Made by a program: the position numbers and the translations under genes
Origin: Desmodesmus armatus
Taxonomy: Eukaryota > Chlorophyta > Chlorophyceae > Sphaeropleales > Scenedesmaceae
Reading direction: 5' to 3'
Assembly: GCA_007449985.2 (NCBI GenBank)
Contig: VIIQ02000631.1
Coordinates: forward strand, 371,501-435,500
DNA: 64,000 nucleotides
The notes under the pieces: generated by a model
Seen by the model: the letters and a program-made list of their open reading frames with translations, nothing else
Database searches by the model: none
What the model was told of the DNA's origin: nothing
Shown: piece by piece, positions 37,054 to 48,500 of the stretch
Numbering within the stretch: the stretch's first letter is position 1
Layout of the letters: every line of letters starts with the position of its first letter

Positions 37054-40000
37054 TCAAGACGCATGTTGCTGCCACACCTGCTTTGGCGGCTGCTGCTGTT
37101 CCCGCTGCTGCTGCTGGTGCTGCGATCGCCGCTGGCTGAACCACTCCGCGTACTGCTGCAGCCGCCCCTGCTGTATGGACTTCCGAATGGCTGCAAAGAA
37201 CTGCAGCCACCAGTGTGTGTTGTGCATTTCAAGCAACACACCCGCAAGCATCTCATGGGTGTGCAGCAGGTGATGGATGTAAGCCCTGCTGTGGTTTTGG
37301 CAGGTGAAGCAGCTGCAGCCCTGCACCAGCGGCCCCTTATCAAGCCGGTGCCGTAAAGCCCACAAGTTGATCTTACTGTCATCTGCACCTGCCTCTACCT
37401 CTATCGCATCCCCCCCTGACACTGCTGTGCCAAAGGGGTTATCGGCCACAGAGGCCGCTGCTGGAGCTGCTGCTGCTTGCTGGTGCTGCTGCTGCTGTGC
37501 TGACTCCGGTGTCAAGGGAAAGGACAGCGCATAGCCGTTGGCAGTGGCCTGCACAGGGTAGGAGCAGTCAAGCAGGTCTACCCCCTGTGAGACAGCCATC
37601 AGGATGTCTTCAGGAGAGTCCTGCAGCAGCAGCAACAGCAGCAGCAGCAGCAGCAGCAGCATGAACAGGGCAGCATAGGCACAGGGCAGCCTGAGTGAAG
37701 CAGACACAGTCAGCTGCCGTAGCACATGCAGCTTGTCTGGCACGTGCCAAGGGCTGGGTTGTTTGCATTGCAGTAGCCCGCATGCACACACCAGAATCTT
37801 GCTCAAGGTTAGTGCGCCCACAAAAATCACGGCTGCATCAGTGCTGGTGGGCAAGCAACCTGTCTGTCTGGACAGCAGCACAACCACTCACCAGTCCCAC
37901 CACCACCTTCGGCTTGTCTGCTGGCAGGTGTTGCAATGCTGCTGCCAACAGCTTAGGCCGCGCGGCAAAGTGCTCGCCCATGCCAAAGCCACACACTGCA
38001 AAACCTGCAACACACAGAACACACAGGGGGCACGCAGCAGCGGCAACCAGCAGACACACAGGCATCAGCTGTGTGCAGACGTCGCATCACGCGCTGTCGC
38101 TGTTGCAGCCCAACCCCACCCCAATCGATGACAGGCTTGGACCCCACACACGCAACCCTCGCTCTGCATTACATACCCCACTGTGCCCACAACCCCCATT
38201 GGTGATGCTGTAGAGTCTATCAATGGTCCAGCCAGAGCTGGGCAGGGTGTGCAAGCCTCTCACCTGCCACCTGCTGCTCAGCAGCTGCCTTAGCAGAGCG
38301 CTCACGTTCCGCCATTGAGGCGCCTCCAACCACTGGAGCAAACACCACACTCGCCGCCTGCTGTGCTGGCGCAGGTGCGCTGCCATCTTGCTGCTGCTGC
38401 TGCTGTTCAGCTGCATCTGAGGCTTGCTGCTGCTGTTCCGGCTGCCCGCCTTGCTGCTGTGCTGCTTCTTGATGCAGCCGCAGGCACTCATCCAGCCACT
38501 GCAGCCATAGAGACGCAGACAAGGACAGAGGAACACACTGTTAGTGCAGGATATCGCAATGCTGGAGCTGCCCAGTCAGGCATGGTGAGAGCGAACTGCA
38601 GCAAAAATAGCCACATAGTCACCCAAATGCGCAGGCATCACCACCACTATACGCAAGATGGTATCCAGCACAGCTCCCCAAGTACAACAGGGGCTTGTTG
38701 CAGAGGGCTCCAGCAGCTGCTGTATGGGGTTTTGCAGGGATTGCGGCTCTGCATAGGGTCCTTTGTGAAGAGACACCTACCTTGGTTGTCCTGTCAACAG
38801 AGAGGGCATTGCGCTTGGGCTTGGCATCAGCAGCGACCTACAATAACACATTGCACAGGGTTGCAGTGTGTGTACATCACACAAAAGACAGACTCTCAAC
38901 AGCACACCCACACTGTGTGGCTGCAAAACCCACGCTGTGTGGCTGCAAAAACCCAGGGTTTCCCATGCAATCAAGAGTGCAACCTCTCATGCATTCAAGA
39001 GTGCGGTGATGTGGTGATACATGACGGCAAGGGCAACAGATACATGGACTATATGGCTGCAGGAATGGTTTGGATCAGGCTGTAGCACGGCAGTCAAGGA
39101 CACATGCAGCCCACTACTGCTGCCATCCAATCTCAGCTGCCAGGCAGGCTAGGACTTTGCAGCCTGACTCCCAAATCTACCGCCCCCCCTGGACGCTGCT
39201 GCCACCCACCTCATCTGCTAGTGCCACAAACATGTCGGGCTGCATCACCCTGATGGCCTCCATGTAGCGCTCAGGAGTCACCTGGACAGAAACACAGAAC
39301 AGCAAATAAAACTTCGCTTGCGAAGCCACAACCCTTTCCCTCTGCACCGACCGCCATGACCTTGACCGGATGGCTAAGGCTTGTGGCTGGCTGGGCACCA
39401 CTTGAATCACAACAGGGCACAACAGTGCCTCTGTATCATGGTTGAGCACCACCGCCTGTGCAGTGATAGCAGGCAGTACTACAGACAGTCACGAAGGGTG
39501 CCAGCCGCAGCTGGCTGGGTGGTGTCATCCCCGTCAACAACGGCTGCATGTGCCGCGCTGCAGCTACCAGCAACACGCGACGCTGCTGTTCGTTTGAGCC
39601 ACTGCTTAGGCGCCCAGCGCAAGAGTGTTGCGGCAGCAGCACACTTACCGACAGGGCGCCTGAGTGTATGGTGACGTATGCTGATATGTTGTTTGCTGCC
39701 TTAGTGCTGATGTACTCAGTCAGGCCAGGGTCTCTGTTGCTGGCAAAGATGGGCCAGGCTGAGAAGCCCAAGTAGTGGTGTATGCTGCGGCCAAACTGCT
39801 GCAGCACTTCGGGGCCGGGCTGGTCCAAGCTGCAGTCAGCAGCAGTAAAGCGTATCCAATTAGCTCCTTGATTGTTGCGCAAGTGGTCAGGGATTACAAG
39901 CAGTTCATCGGTGATGTCGCAAGGGACAGCAGCGGCAGTGGCGGCTGTCCAGCACTTACAACTGCAGGGCGTTGATCTGCACGAGCTGAGCCTCAGGACG

Positions 40001-40147
40001 CAGCTTCTCGAGCATGTCCGGCGTGAGGAACATGCTGCTGCCTCTTCTGGTGTACAGCATGGGGGAGGGTGTGCTGATAGGTGTCTTGCTGATAGCTGTC
40101 AGCAGCCCACACCGAGCCAGGCCATCCTGTGCGGTGGCTTTGAACAT
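37054..40147 (-). CDS. QTRT2: QTRT2, accessory subunit of queuine tRNA-ribosyltransferase
   Basis: Seven exons, 470 aa, closing in frame: 40147-39960, 39829-39649, 39281-39210, 38837-38781, 38498-38264, 38004-37892, 37620-37054. With the catalytic subunit QTRT1 it forms the heterodimer that swaps queuine for guanine at tRNA position 34. Recognised by MFKATAQDGLARCGLL, GSSMFLTPDMLEKL, YMEAIRVMQPDMFVALADE, DKPKVVVGL, SPEDILMAVSQGVDLLDCSYP and the C-terminal zinc site GCSCFTCQNHSRAYIHHLL (C-x-C-x2-C plus His), then EMLAGVLLEMHN. The sequence follows animal QTRT2 more closely than QTRT1, and I see no catalytic-subunit signature. Gln-rich insertions occur after WLDECLRLHQEAAQQQ (exon 5), after LTPESAQQQQHQQ (exon 7) and at the C-terminus. 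The ATG at 40147 aligns with the family start; the upstream in-frame ATG at 40342 would add 65 unsupported residues. Confidence 0.93.
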
Positions 40148-40713
40148 TTCACTGGTATGAGACAGATCCTTTGAGGATTGCCAACAGCCAGATAAGTGCG
40201 ACCAGCAAACAGAGTTGTGGAGTGATCTGGCAGGGATCTGGTAGACTGGCTTGAACTGAGGCTGTAGCGACGACGGACCCAAAAGAAGCAGAGCAAGGTC
40301 GATTCGCTGAGTCAAGTCATTATCTAAGGAGTGGAGCCACATGACAATAACGTTCCATGTTCACGTTGAACACGGTCTGGAGTTTCCTGGCAAATGTGTG
40401 TTTTGCTCACTCCAACAAGTGCAATCGCAAAAACAAGTTGGTGCTGGCGTTTGCTTCAAGCAACCACAGGTATCCCCGCTTTCCAGCCAGCCTGGCAGGC
40501 ACTGTACAGCTGACATGTCAAGGTCCAGCCAGGCGACCAGTCACCCTGCACAGTAGTGTTGTCTACGAGTTAACATCATACGCACCTGTGCAGCACACCT
40601 GAGGGTACAGCTGGCGAAGTTGTGGACGTGCAAGTGACACGCGCAGTGACAAGTTCATGCCCTTCCGCCGCCCTTCTTCTTCAGCTAGCTTCATCCAGCT
40701 ACATATGCACAGG

Positions 40714-40721
40714 TATATATA
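40714..40721 (+). promoter_or_regulatory. TATA-like element upstream of the LRR gene
   Basis: TATATATA lies 100 bp before the ATG at 40821, in the 673-bp interval shared with the divergent QTRT2 gene. Position and sequence fit a TATA box. Confidence 0.45.
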
Positions 40722-40820
40722 GCACACAATACGCATCAGGCAAAGTATTCAACTCCCTGGCCTTCAAACCGTGCTCACTTTCACAAATTTCCAATACAGC
40801 ACTACCCTCAAACAAGCCCC

Positions 40821-42614
40821 ATGGCCAGGGCCCTGCTTCTCTCACGAAGCTCATGTGTGCCCATCATGTCTAGGGACTGGTCTGCACTGCCTCTCTCGCC
40901 ACTTAAGCTGATCCTGCAAAAGGTGCCACTCAAGCAGCGCCTGCAGTCATGTGCTCTGGTCAGCACCACCTGGGCTGATGCAGCCGTTGCAGCAACCGTA
41001 GCCCTCACCAGTGAGCAGCTCCGTTTGGACAGCTACAAGCGTGCACAAGCATGCCACTCCTGGTGCATCAAGCACCAAGGTTACATTCAGAACGTGTCCT
41101 ACAGCAAGATGCGTGTGATGGGCTCCCCTCTAGACCACCGACACCTACGGGCCCTCAGCATCTCAGGCCACACCGTCAGACTGGCACCCTTTGGGCAGTG
41201 GAGGGGCCTGCTGCAAGATGCCACAGCCTTGACGTCCCTGAGTCTGGATGACACCAGTGTGTACGGCTGGCCCGAAGCAGCAGCACAGCTCACAAGCCTG
41301 AAATGCCTCAACATTTCACGTGTGAAATCCAAGGACCCAGGTGACTCGCACATACCCGGCAAGCACCTCAGCCTGCTGCAGGAGCTGATGTACCTGGACC
41401 TTTCTGATGCTGCTGTCACAGCAGCAGCCCTGCAGCAGCTCAGCCGCCTGTCAAAGCTGCAGCAGCTGCATCTGTGGTGTGCTACATGGGCAGAGGAGGA
41501 AGATGGTATGGACCTGGCCGCCGTCAACAGCAGCATTGGCCGCCTGCAGTGCCTGACATCCCTCGCCCTGCTGCACCTCGCCCCTGTTCCCTGCGGCATC
41601 TCCAAACTGACAGCACTCCAGGACCTGCAGATTACTGGGTGCACGGCCAAGCCGCAGTGCTTTGCAGCAAGCGCCAACCTCAGGAGTTTGATCATCCAGG
41701 GGAATTCTGTCCCCCAGGGCTTACAGGGGCAGCTGCAGCTGCTGCAGCACCTGGGGAGCATGAGGCACCTGACATACTTGGACCTGACCCTAGACAACGG
41801 CTGGGAAGGTGTTCCGCTGTCAGCCTTTGCAGGCATCACAGCCAGCAGCAGCAGCCTGCAGCACCTGAGCCTTGGCAACTGCTCACTGCCGGAAGGCGCA
41901 TGGTGCAACATCTTCAGTCAGGACGGCCATCAGCTGACGGCGCTGACATACCTCACCCTACAGGAGGCTACCCCTGAGCTGGCTGCCAGTGACATCAAGA
42001 GGCTGGTGCAGGCCTGCCCCAAGCTACGATTAATCAACCTTCGGGAGGCCCTGCAGGACAAGTTGTCTCTCCTGCCCCTCACAAAGCTGTCAGCACTCAC
42101 AGAGCTGGACATCAGCCGAGTCACTACAGAGTCGGCGGTTCAAATCCTGGCGCAGCTGTCGGGGCTGAGGGAGTTGAGGGTGTGGCAGCCAAGCGAGGTG
42201 TCGAGGCAGGCCAGGCTGCACCTCACAGCCCTCAAGCAGCTGCACCAGCTGGTGCTGCCCGTCTGCGGGAGCAATGTTCTTCAGACGGGTGTTAACACCC
42301 GTGACGGCTATGTTGTTGAGGACTTCTACAGGATCTGCTCTTGGTGGGAGGAGGCCTTCGTCAACGAGGTGAGGCTGCCGGTCAACAGTGATGTTTTTTG
42401 TATACGGGGCGGGCCTTTGGAGCAAACACTGCAGCACTTAAGTACTGAGGGGCATATGGTAGCATGCAGGCGCAGGGGCTGTGGGAACCGCTGGTGGTGG
42501 GGAACTGTGTTGCATCCTTTCATCCAAGCTGCTGTGAGGGAACAGTCCCTGATGTACCGCAAGGCGTACACACTTCTGGTTCCAACCGAAGATTCCAGAG
42601 TTTGCTGGCGGTGA
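40821..42614 (+). CDS. Intronless leucine-rich-repeat protein with F-box-like N-terminus
   Basis: A single 597-codon frame, unusual beside intron-rich neighbours. The N-terminal 60 residues (SRDWSALPLSPLKLILQKVP, then LKQRLQSCALVSTTWADAAV) follow the F-box layout: L-P-x-x-L-x-x-I-L, then a Leu/Arg helix, then V-S-x-x-W. An F-box would dock the protein on SKP1 of an SCF ubiquitin ligase. About twelve irregular leucine-rich repeats follow from residue about 110 to 480 (LRALSISGHTVRLAP, LTSLSLDDTSVYGWPEA, LMYLDLSDAAVTAAALQQL, LTSLALLHLAPVP, LTYLDLTLDNGWEG, LTELDISRVTTESAVQIL), presumably the substrate-binding arc. The C-terminal 110 residues have no repeats and include a Cys/Arg/Trp-rich stretch (ACRRRGCGNRWWWG). 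The ATG at 40866 is an alternative start that keeps the F-box. Lack of introns suggests retroposition or membership of an intronless LRR family. Confidence 0.85.
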   Translation: MARALLLSRSSCVPIMSRDWSALPLSPLKLILQKVPLKQRLQSCALVSTTWADAAVAATVALTSEQLRLDSYKRAQACHSWCIKHQGYIQNVSYSKMRVMGSPLDHRHLRALSISGHTVRLAPFGQWRGLLQDATALTSLSLDDTSVYGWPEAAAQLTSLKCLNISRVKSKDPGDSHIPGKHLSLLQELMYLDLSDAAVTAAALQQLSRLSKLQQLHLWCATWAEEEDGMDLAAVNSSIGRLQCLTSLALLHLAPVPCGISKLTALQDLQITGCTAKPQCFAASANLRSLIIQGNSVPQGLQGQLQLLQHLGSMRHLTYLDLTLDNGWEGVPLSAFAGITASSSSLQHLSLGNCSLPEGAWCNIFSQDGHQLTALTYLTLQEATPELAASDIKRLVQACPKLRLINLREALQDKLSLLPLTKLSALTELDISRVTTESAVQILAQLSGLRELRVWQPSEVSRQARLHLTALKQLHQLVLPVCGSNVLQTGVNTRDGYVVEDFYRICSWWEEAFVNEVRLPVNSDVFCIRGGPLEQTLQHLSTEGHMVACRRRGCGNRWWWGTVLHPFIQAAVREQSLMYRKAYTLLVPTEDSRVCWR

Positions 42615-45523
42615 TACCGGTGTTTTCACCTAATCTTCCAGCAATGGGTAAAGCCTAAGGTAGTTCAGCACAAACCCACCTCGCCAGCCTACTCACCGTG
42701 GCTGCTTACTGGCTGCCCCCTGTGTGCAGGGCCCTGACTCAGTGCCTGATGTGTGGGCACAGCTGCTGGTGGACTGCAACAAACACATGAGGCTGCCAGC
42801 AGCACACCAGGAGGAGGCGCTCCAGGCAGCACACGAGATACTGAGGACCTCGTGTGTAGACACAGGGAGTGAAAGAAAACAAAAAGGAGGAGGAGGAGGA
42901 GGAGGAGGAGGAGGAGGAGGAGGAGGAGGAGGAGGAGGAGGAGGAAGCAGGACCACTCCCCGGAGGAAACCCGAAGCTACCTACAGGCTGTGTGCGACAC
43001 TGTCTGCAGGCTTTATGCCAGGCTCAAGCTGCTGCTGGCTCCAAGTTGAGTTGGCCACATGTGCTGGACTGCGCGCCAGTGTGGTATGCATACTCGTTAC
43101 ATGCATACGGTATGCAGGTTGATCGTGATTGTTCTTTCTTCTGGAATGTTGGGCCCCATGTTATTCTGGAATGTAGGCTACATGCCCAGCTGTATGCACT
43201 GCACCTATCGCCCAGCACTGTAGTGTGCTGTCTTTGAACCCTCTGTCCTTATTGCTTGCACCTCAGGCTGGTGATGCTTTTGGGTAGTGATGCACAGCCA
43301 GCTGCAGTTGCTGCCAAGCCTCCGTCAAAGGAGGGGAGTCCCCTACTACAGTTTTTGGCTGGGCATGCGCTTTGACTCCATGTGTGGACGGACACTAGCA
43401 CACCCTACCCTTGTGTCTGTGTCGTGCATCATGCTGTCTATCAGAAGTTGTAATTGTGAGCTGGCCATGTGGCATCAACCGGACAGCGCTAGCGTTGCTG
43501 ACTCAGCTGCACCACAGTTTGAAGCTCAAAGGGTGCCGCTGGTGATGCAGGGTTGTTGCTGTGACGCAGCAGCACGTCACGGGGTGCTGCATGCACAGAG
43601 TACTTGGCCGCACACGGGGTGGTATGTGCACGTGGAAGGAATGTGATCTCGTGTCCTGCACATGCATGGTTAGCCACTTGGGCTCCATGGAGGCTGCATG
43701 GGATGATCCGATTTTGCTGTCACAGCACATGGGTTTACATGCTACTGGCAGTTGACTCGTCATCAAGGGTGAGCTCGGGATGTTCTGTTGTTCAGGAGCT
43801 GTCTTTGGGGTCTGGCAGTCTCACGTTGGTGTGTTGTCGTCATGATGCTTGTCAGCTGTTTTTGCAAAGACTAGCAAGTTGGAAGATTGTTTTAAACATA
43901 GTTGTCTCTTTGCCTTTCTGTCGGTAGTCATCAATTGTGCTGAGCACAAGCAGCAGCCCCAGCTGCCACCCGTTCACCGAGGGCGACATGCCTTGCCAAG
44001 CCGCACTGCACTAACGGCCGGCACCATCGAGTTGTCCCTTTACGTGTTTTTTTTCAGTTGTTCCTTGGCCTTTCAATTGTTCCCTGGCTGTTGCTTCAGT
44101 ATGGCAATATCCGGCTGCAGGAAACTATGACAGCTGTGGCCGCTGACAGCAAAGCAGCATGTTGTGGTTGCACAAGGCATCTACTGGTGGCCTGTCACCT
44201 GCCATCTGCAATGCCCCCCAAGTAGCTTGACTGGAGCCGTATCATTGGTAGTGTACTTGCTGGCATGTTGGCATCCAGCATGTAACAGGGCACATGCAGC
44301 TAGCTGCATCAGGCCGCAAAACAACAAGTCTCCCTGACACTGACCGACCAACTGTCTTATGGTGCAACAGTAGCGAGGCTGTCGAGATGAACAGATGAAC
44401 TGCACCATCCGAGCTAATCAGAGAACCTCTGTACTTCTGAAAAATGGCCCGCTGAAGGTCTGCAGATCCTATCACAACTGCACTGGCCGCCAGTGCATCA
44501 CTCAGTGAGTGCTCAAACTGTACAAGGAATTACACTGCACCCAAGGGTTGACCAGGACTTGGATCCTGCAGCATACAAAAAGGTGCTTACTGCACCTGCC
44601 CTGCAGTAAGTGATACAAGCAAGCCATCCTGCCAGCTTTCCAGACAAACCAACAAACGCCGGACGCCGCCTTGACAACAAACAGCAGAGCTTGCAGGAGA
44701 GCAACAGCAAACTCCTGCCTGAGTTTCTATCATGGCAGTGCATGAACTTTACGCCTGTGTGCTTGGTCACACCAGCACCATACAGTGACGACGCTCTGTC
44801 AATACGCCAGAACAGAACAGTAGGAGCTCAGCGGCTCCAGATTGTGTGACAGAAACAGAAGATACGCCATGGCAACTGCAACAGCACCTGCAGGATGCAT
44901 GGTGCTGGACCTGGGAAACCAACGCACACACTGCTGCTGAATGCCCTGTTGGTGAGGGCTGCTTGCAACCATGACTGACACCATCTCTAGGTGTAATAAT
45001 CACAACCATGCAGCATGATGATGCATACTCGCCACCAGCCCACTGTGTGCATGCAGACCAACCCTGCCATAGCAATATACCAGCTGCGCAAGCAACTCAG
45101 GGCCAGGGTAACTAAACACAGCAAGAACCCTTCATGGCATGAGTGGTGCTGCGCGTGCTGGCCACCACAACCGCTGCTGTTTGTGCGCGCATGCAACATG
45201 ACTGTCTTGCCAGATGGATGGCGCAACCAACCTGGCCAGCACACTTGCTGGGTAAACAGCCGCGACCCCAGCTCCAGTACAGCAAAGGGGCACAGCAAAA
45301 GGCAAGCAACACAAAAAGAACAGCCACCCCGTGCCGGTAGTGCGGGACAGGTCCGCCGCATGGCATTACTGTCCTGCACCTACAGCCCGCACCATGCATG
45401 CATGGCTGCAGGAAAAAACATGCAGCAGCTGCCAGCACCCTTCCAACAGCTACCACAAAGCACAATCCTGAGTGCTTTGCTGCGCCAGCACAATGAACAA
45501 CTCAACATCCCTGCATGCTGCAA
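42615..45523. other. Convergent 2.9-kb interval, LRR gene / CPS
   Basis: No supportable gene. Putative polyadenylation signals: TGTAA at 43449-43453 (plus, LRR gene) and TTACA at 44530-44534 (minus, CPS). A protein-like stretch at 42730-42880 (GPDSVPDVWAQLLVDCNKHM and following) comes after a CTGTGTGCAG acceptor but cannot be joined in frame to the LRR gene and has no ATG of its own. Confidence 0.4.
42886..42945. repeat. (GGA)20 microsatellite
   Basis: Twenty uninterrupted GGA units, polypurine on the plus strand, preceded by an A-rich stretch. Capable of triplex-type structure and likely polymorphic in length. Confidence 0.95.
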
Positions 45524-48500
45524 TCACCGGCGAGCAGCTGCTGCTGCTGCCTGCTCCTGAGTCATGCCGATCATGAGGTAGTTTGAGTCATCCTTGTAGT
45601 CAGGGAAGTAGTCCTGCAGGGGCACTTGCTTCAGGGGGCCAGCACGCATGGCCTTCAGGGCCAGCGCAGTGGCCTTGGCACCAGCAATGGTGGTCACAAT
45701 CGGCACCTGCAGGCAGTGGAAGCCCACAGTCAGTAATCCACCTCAACACCCAGCATAGGTACCCATCGCAACGCCGTCCAAGCAGAGCGTTTGGATTGTT
45801 TCATACGAGCATTCCTACCCAGCAGCCACACCCGTATGTTGGCCTACACACTGAAACTCTGTCCTGGCTTCCGTCCCGGTCCTGACTTGCAGCTTGCACC
45901 CGCTGACAATCCTGCACTTCCTTTTCATCCATAAAAGCAGCACAAAACATGCACACCGATCCACAGCTAGGGTTTTGGGGTCGGTGTTTAACCTCTCACA
46001 CCCTCTCACAAACACAGCCCCGCACCTGCAGTGTGAGTGCCAGCCTGCGCAGGTCCTTGCCATCCCTGAGGTCTGGCTCGTCGCCGCTGCTGGTGATCAT
46101 CATCATGGTGATCTCCCCGTTCTTCAGGTAGTCCGAGGGGTTGGGCCGGCCTTCACTAATCTTGAAGATGCTCTCACACTTCACACCTGCAGGGACAGCA
46201 TAACAAGGAGGTTACGTAAGCGGTAACTGGAACTGCAGAATGCTCCAGAGGCTGACGATGTCGCTTGGTGACCATGCAGCAGCCAATGCCCTCCTCAATT
46301 TTACCCACGATTCACATCGCACCCTCACACCATTGGGGTTTTGACACACACTGTGAGGGTTTAAGTTCCCCAATATGACCTCAGACCCCCACAGTGCGAG
46401 TCAAACCCCAACTGTGCAAGGCATGTGAAAAGCGAGCATGATGGCTGGCAATGCTATTCCAACGGAAACAGCAGCAGCATATTGGCAGCAGAGGATGTTA
46501 CTTACCAGCTGCCATAAGTGTGCTGGCTGTGCCACGTGTAGCCACGACACCATAGCCCATGTCAGTCAGCTGCTTGGCGATGCCGACTGCATCTGCCTTG
46601 TACTTGTCTGCCATGGAGATGAACACCTTGCCTGACATAGGCAGCTTCTGACCTGCACAGCACATGGTGAACACACAGCTGGTTCAGCAGACGCCACACG
46701 CGGGCGTTCTGTTGGGTTGGCAGTAACACTAACTGCACTAATATGGAAGATGAGCACGCATTGAAAAGGACAGACGTGATGTCAGATGGACAATCTCCGA
46801 TATATGACAACACGATGGGGCAGTCACAAAAGCCCTGCAGCCCACCAGCACAAATACGCTTCAGTCGCACCTGCTGCTATTTGCGCCTTTGCATAGCTGG
46901 AGGCAAAGTCATAGTCGATGCCCATGACCTCTCCTGTGCTGCGCATCTCAGGACCCAGGAGCGTGTCAGCACCAGGGAACTTGCTGAATGGCAGCACCAC
47001 CTCCTTCACTGCTACATGGCGGGGAGTAGGCTCCTGCAGGACACAGCAAGACAGTCCCATTGTTTGGCTATTCTGGTAAGAACTGTCTGTTCTTGTAAGG
47101 CTGCCCTAGCATGCCTGTGCACGCAAACCTGTCAACACATATGCAAGGCCAAGCATGCGCGGGTGGCACGCATGTACTGAATGATTGTTGATGCTGGAGT
47201 GCAGGCCATCCACACCCAATCTGTGCTGTGCATGCAACCATCACACGCGCCGCAAGCGAGCTGTCAATTCCTTATGACAAACAGTTTTCAAGACAGAAAC
47301 AACAATTCCACAGCACTTCCACAACACACACAAAGCACCCACCTTGGTGAAATTGAGGTCCTTGAGTGTCTTCCCGCTCATCAGCAAGGAAGCATACTTG
47401 GCGATGGGGTGGCCCACAGCCTTGGCCACAAAAGGCACTGTACGGGAAGCACGGGGGTTGGCCTCAATGATGTAGGGCTGGTCATCCTGTAGACACAAAT
47501 TAGACACGACAGTCGTGAAGGGTTGCTCTGTGGGTAGCTTGAGCTTTGGCTAGCATAGGCATGTGTGTATTTGCGTGCAGCTGTCCCTTTGTAGTGCATA
47601 CAGCAAGAGGCTAACAGCCGCGCGTTGAATCCCCACTGCCATGATGGCACTTACACATTGATGCAGCTATTGCACACAGATTGCTGCAGGCTCTGACTGT
47701 GTCACAGGGCTATGCAGAAACGACAAGGCAAAGGATGTACTGACACATCCTGACACCGCTGCGCAGCAGATGTGTCGCCTCAAATGCGCACCTGGATGGC
47801 ATACTGGATGTTGATCAAGCCAACAACGTTCAGGGCCTCTGCCACCTTGAAGGTCCACTCCCTGATGGTGTTCAGGGTGGAGGTGGGGATGGACTGCGTG
47901 GGGATGGTGCAAGCGCTGTCGCCACTGTGCACTCCAGCCTGCAGCAAGATCAGACAAAGTTGTGTGAATGATTGCAGCAACCGCAGAAGGCAAAGCTCAG
48001 GGGTGCAACTCAACCATGCACAGCCTTTGCCCATTCTGTTATGAGAGTTGCAGCAAAGGCGTCAACATGAGTGGCGCTGTTTGCCTGTATTCACAGCAGG
48101 GGACCGGGCCTACCTGCTCGATGTGCTCCATGATACCGCAAATGGTGATGTTGCCCTCCATATCGCGCAGGGCATCAACATCCAGCTCGATGGCACGGTC
48201 CAGGTACTTGTCGACCAGCACGGGCTTGTCGGGGTCAACCTCCACGGCAGTGTTGATGTACCTGCGATATTACAACATTTGTTGTTTGTTGTTGTACGGA
48301 AATACGGGATCCTTGTCGGTCGATACTCAACAGCGCGATGCACTTGCATCTGTCATTCGGAGCTCGCACATTTCGCTTGCAACATAACTTCAACAGCAGC
48401 GCAACATGCCAGCAGTGTGTAGGGAACTACTCAAGTCTTGAGCTGCATCATCTGATTCCAGCAGCTCAAGCTCGAGCAGGACCACAGAAGCAGTGCAGTA

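Noticed and set aside
39956..40342. Upstream in-frame ATG for QTRT2 at 40342
   Set aside because: The extra 65 residues have no counterpart in the family. The ATG at 40147 aligns with known starts.
42693..42956. Poly-Pro frame antisense to the GGA tract
   Set aside because: Produced by the microsatellite alone.
45015..45560. 181-codon plus-strand frame overlapping the CPS 3' end
   Set aside because: Antisense to the last CPS exon and its UTR, with no family resemblance.
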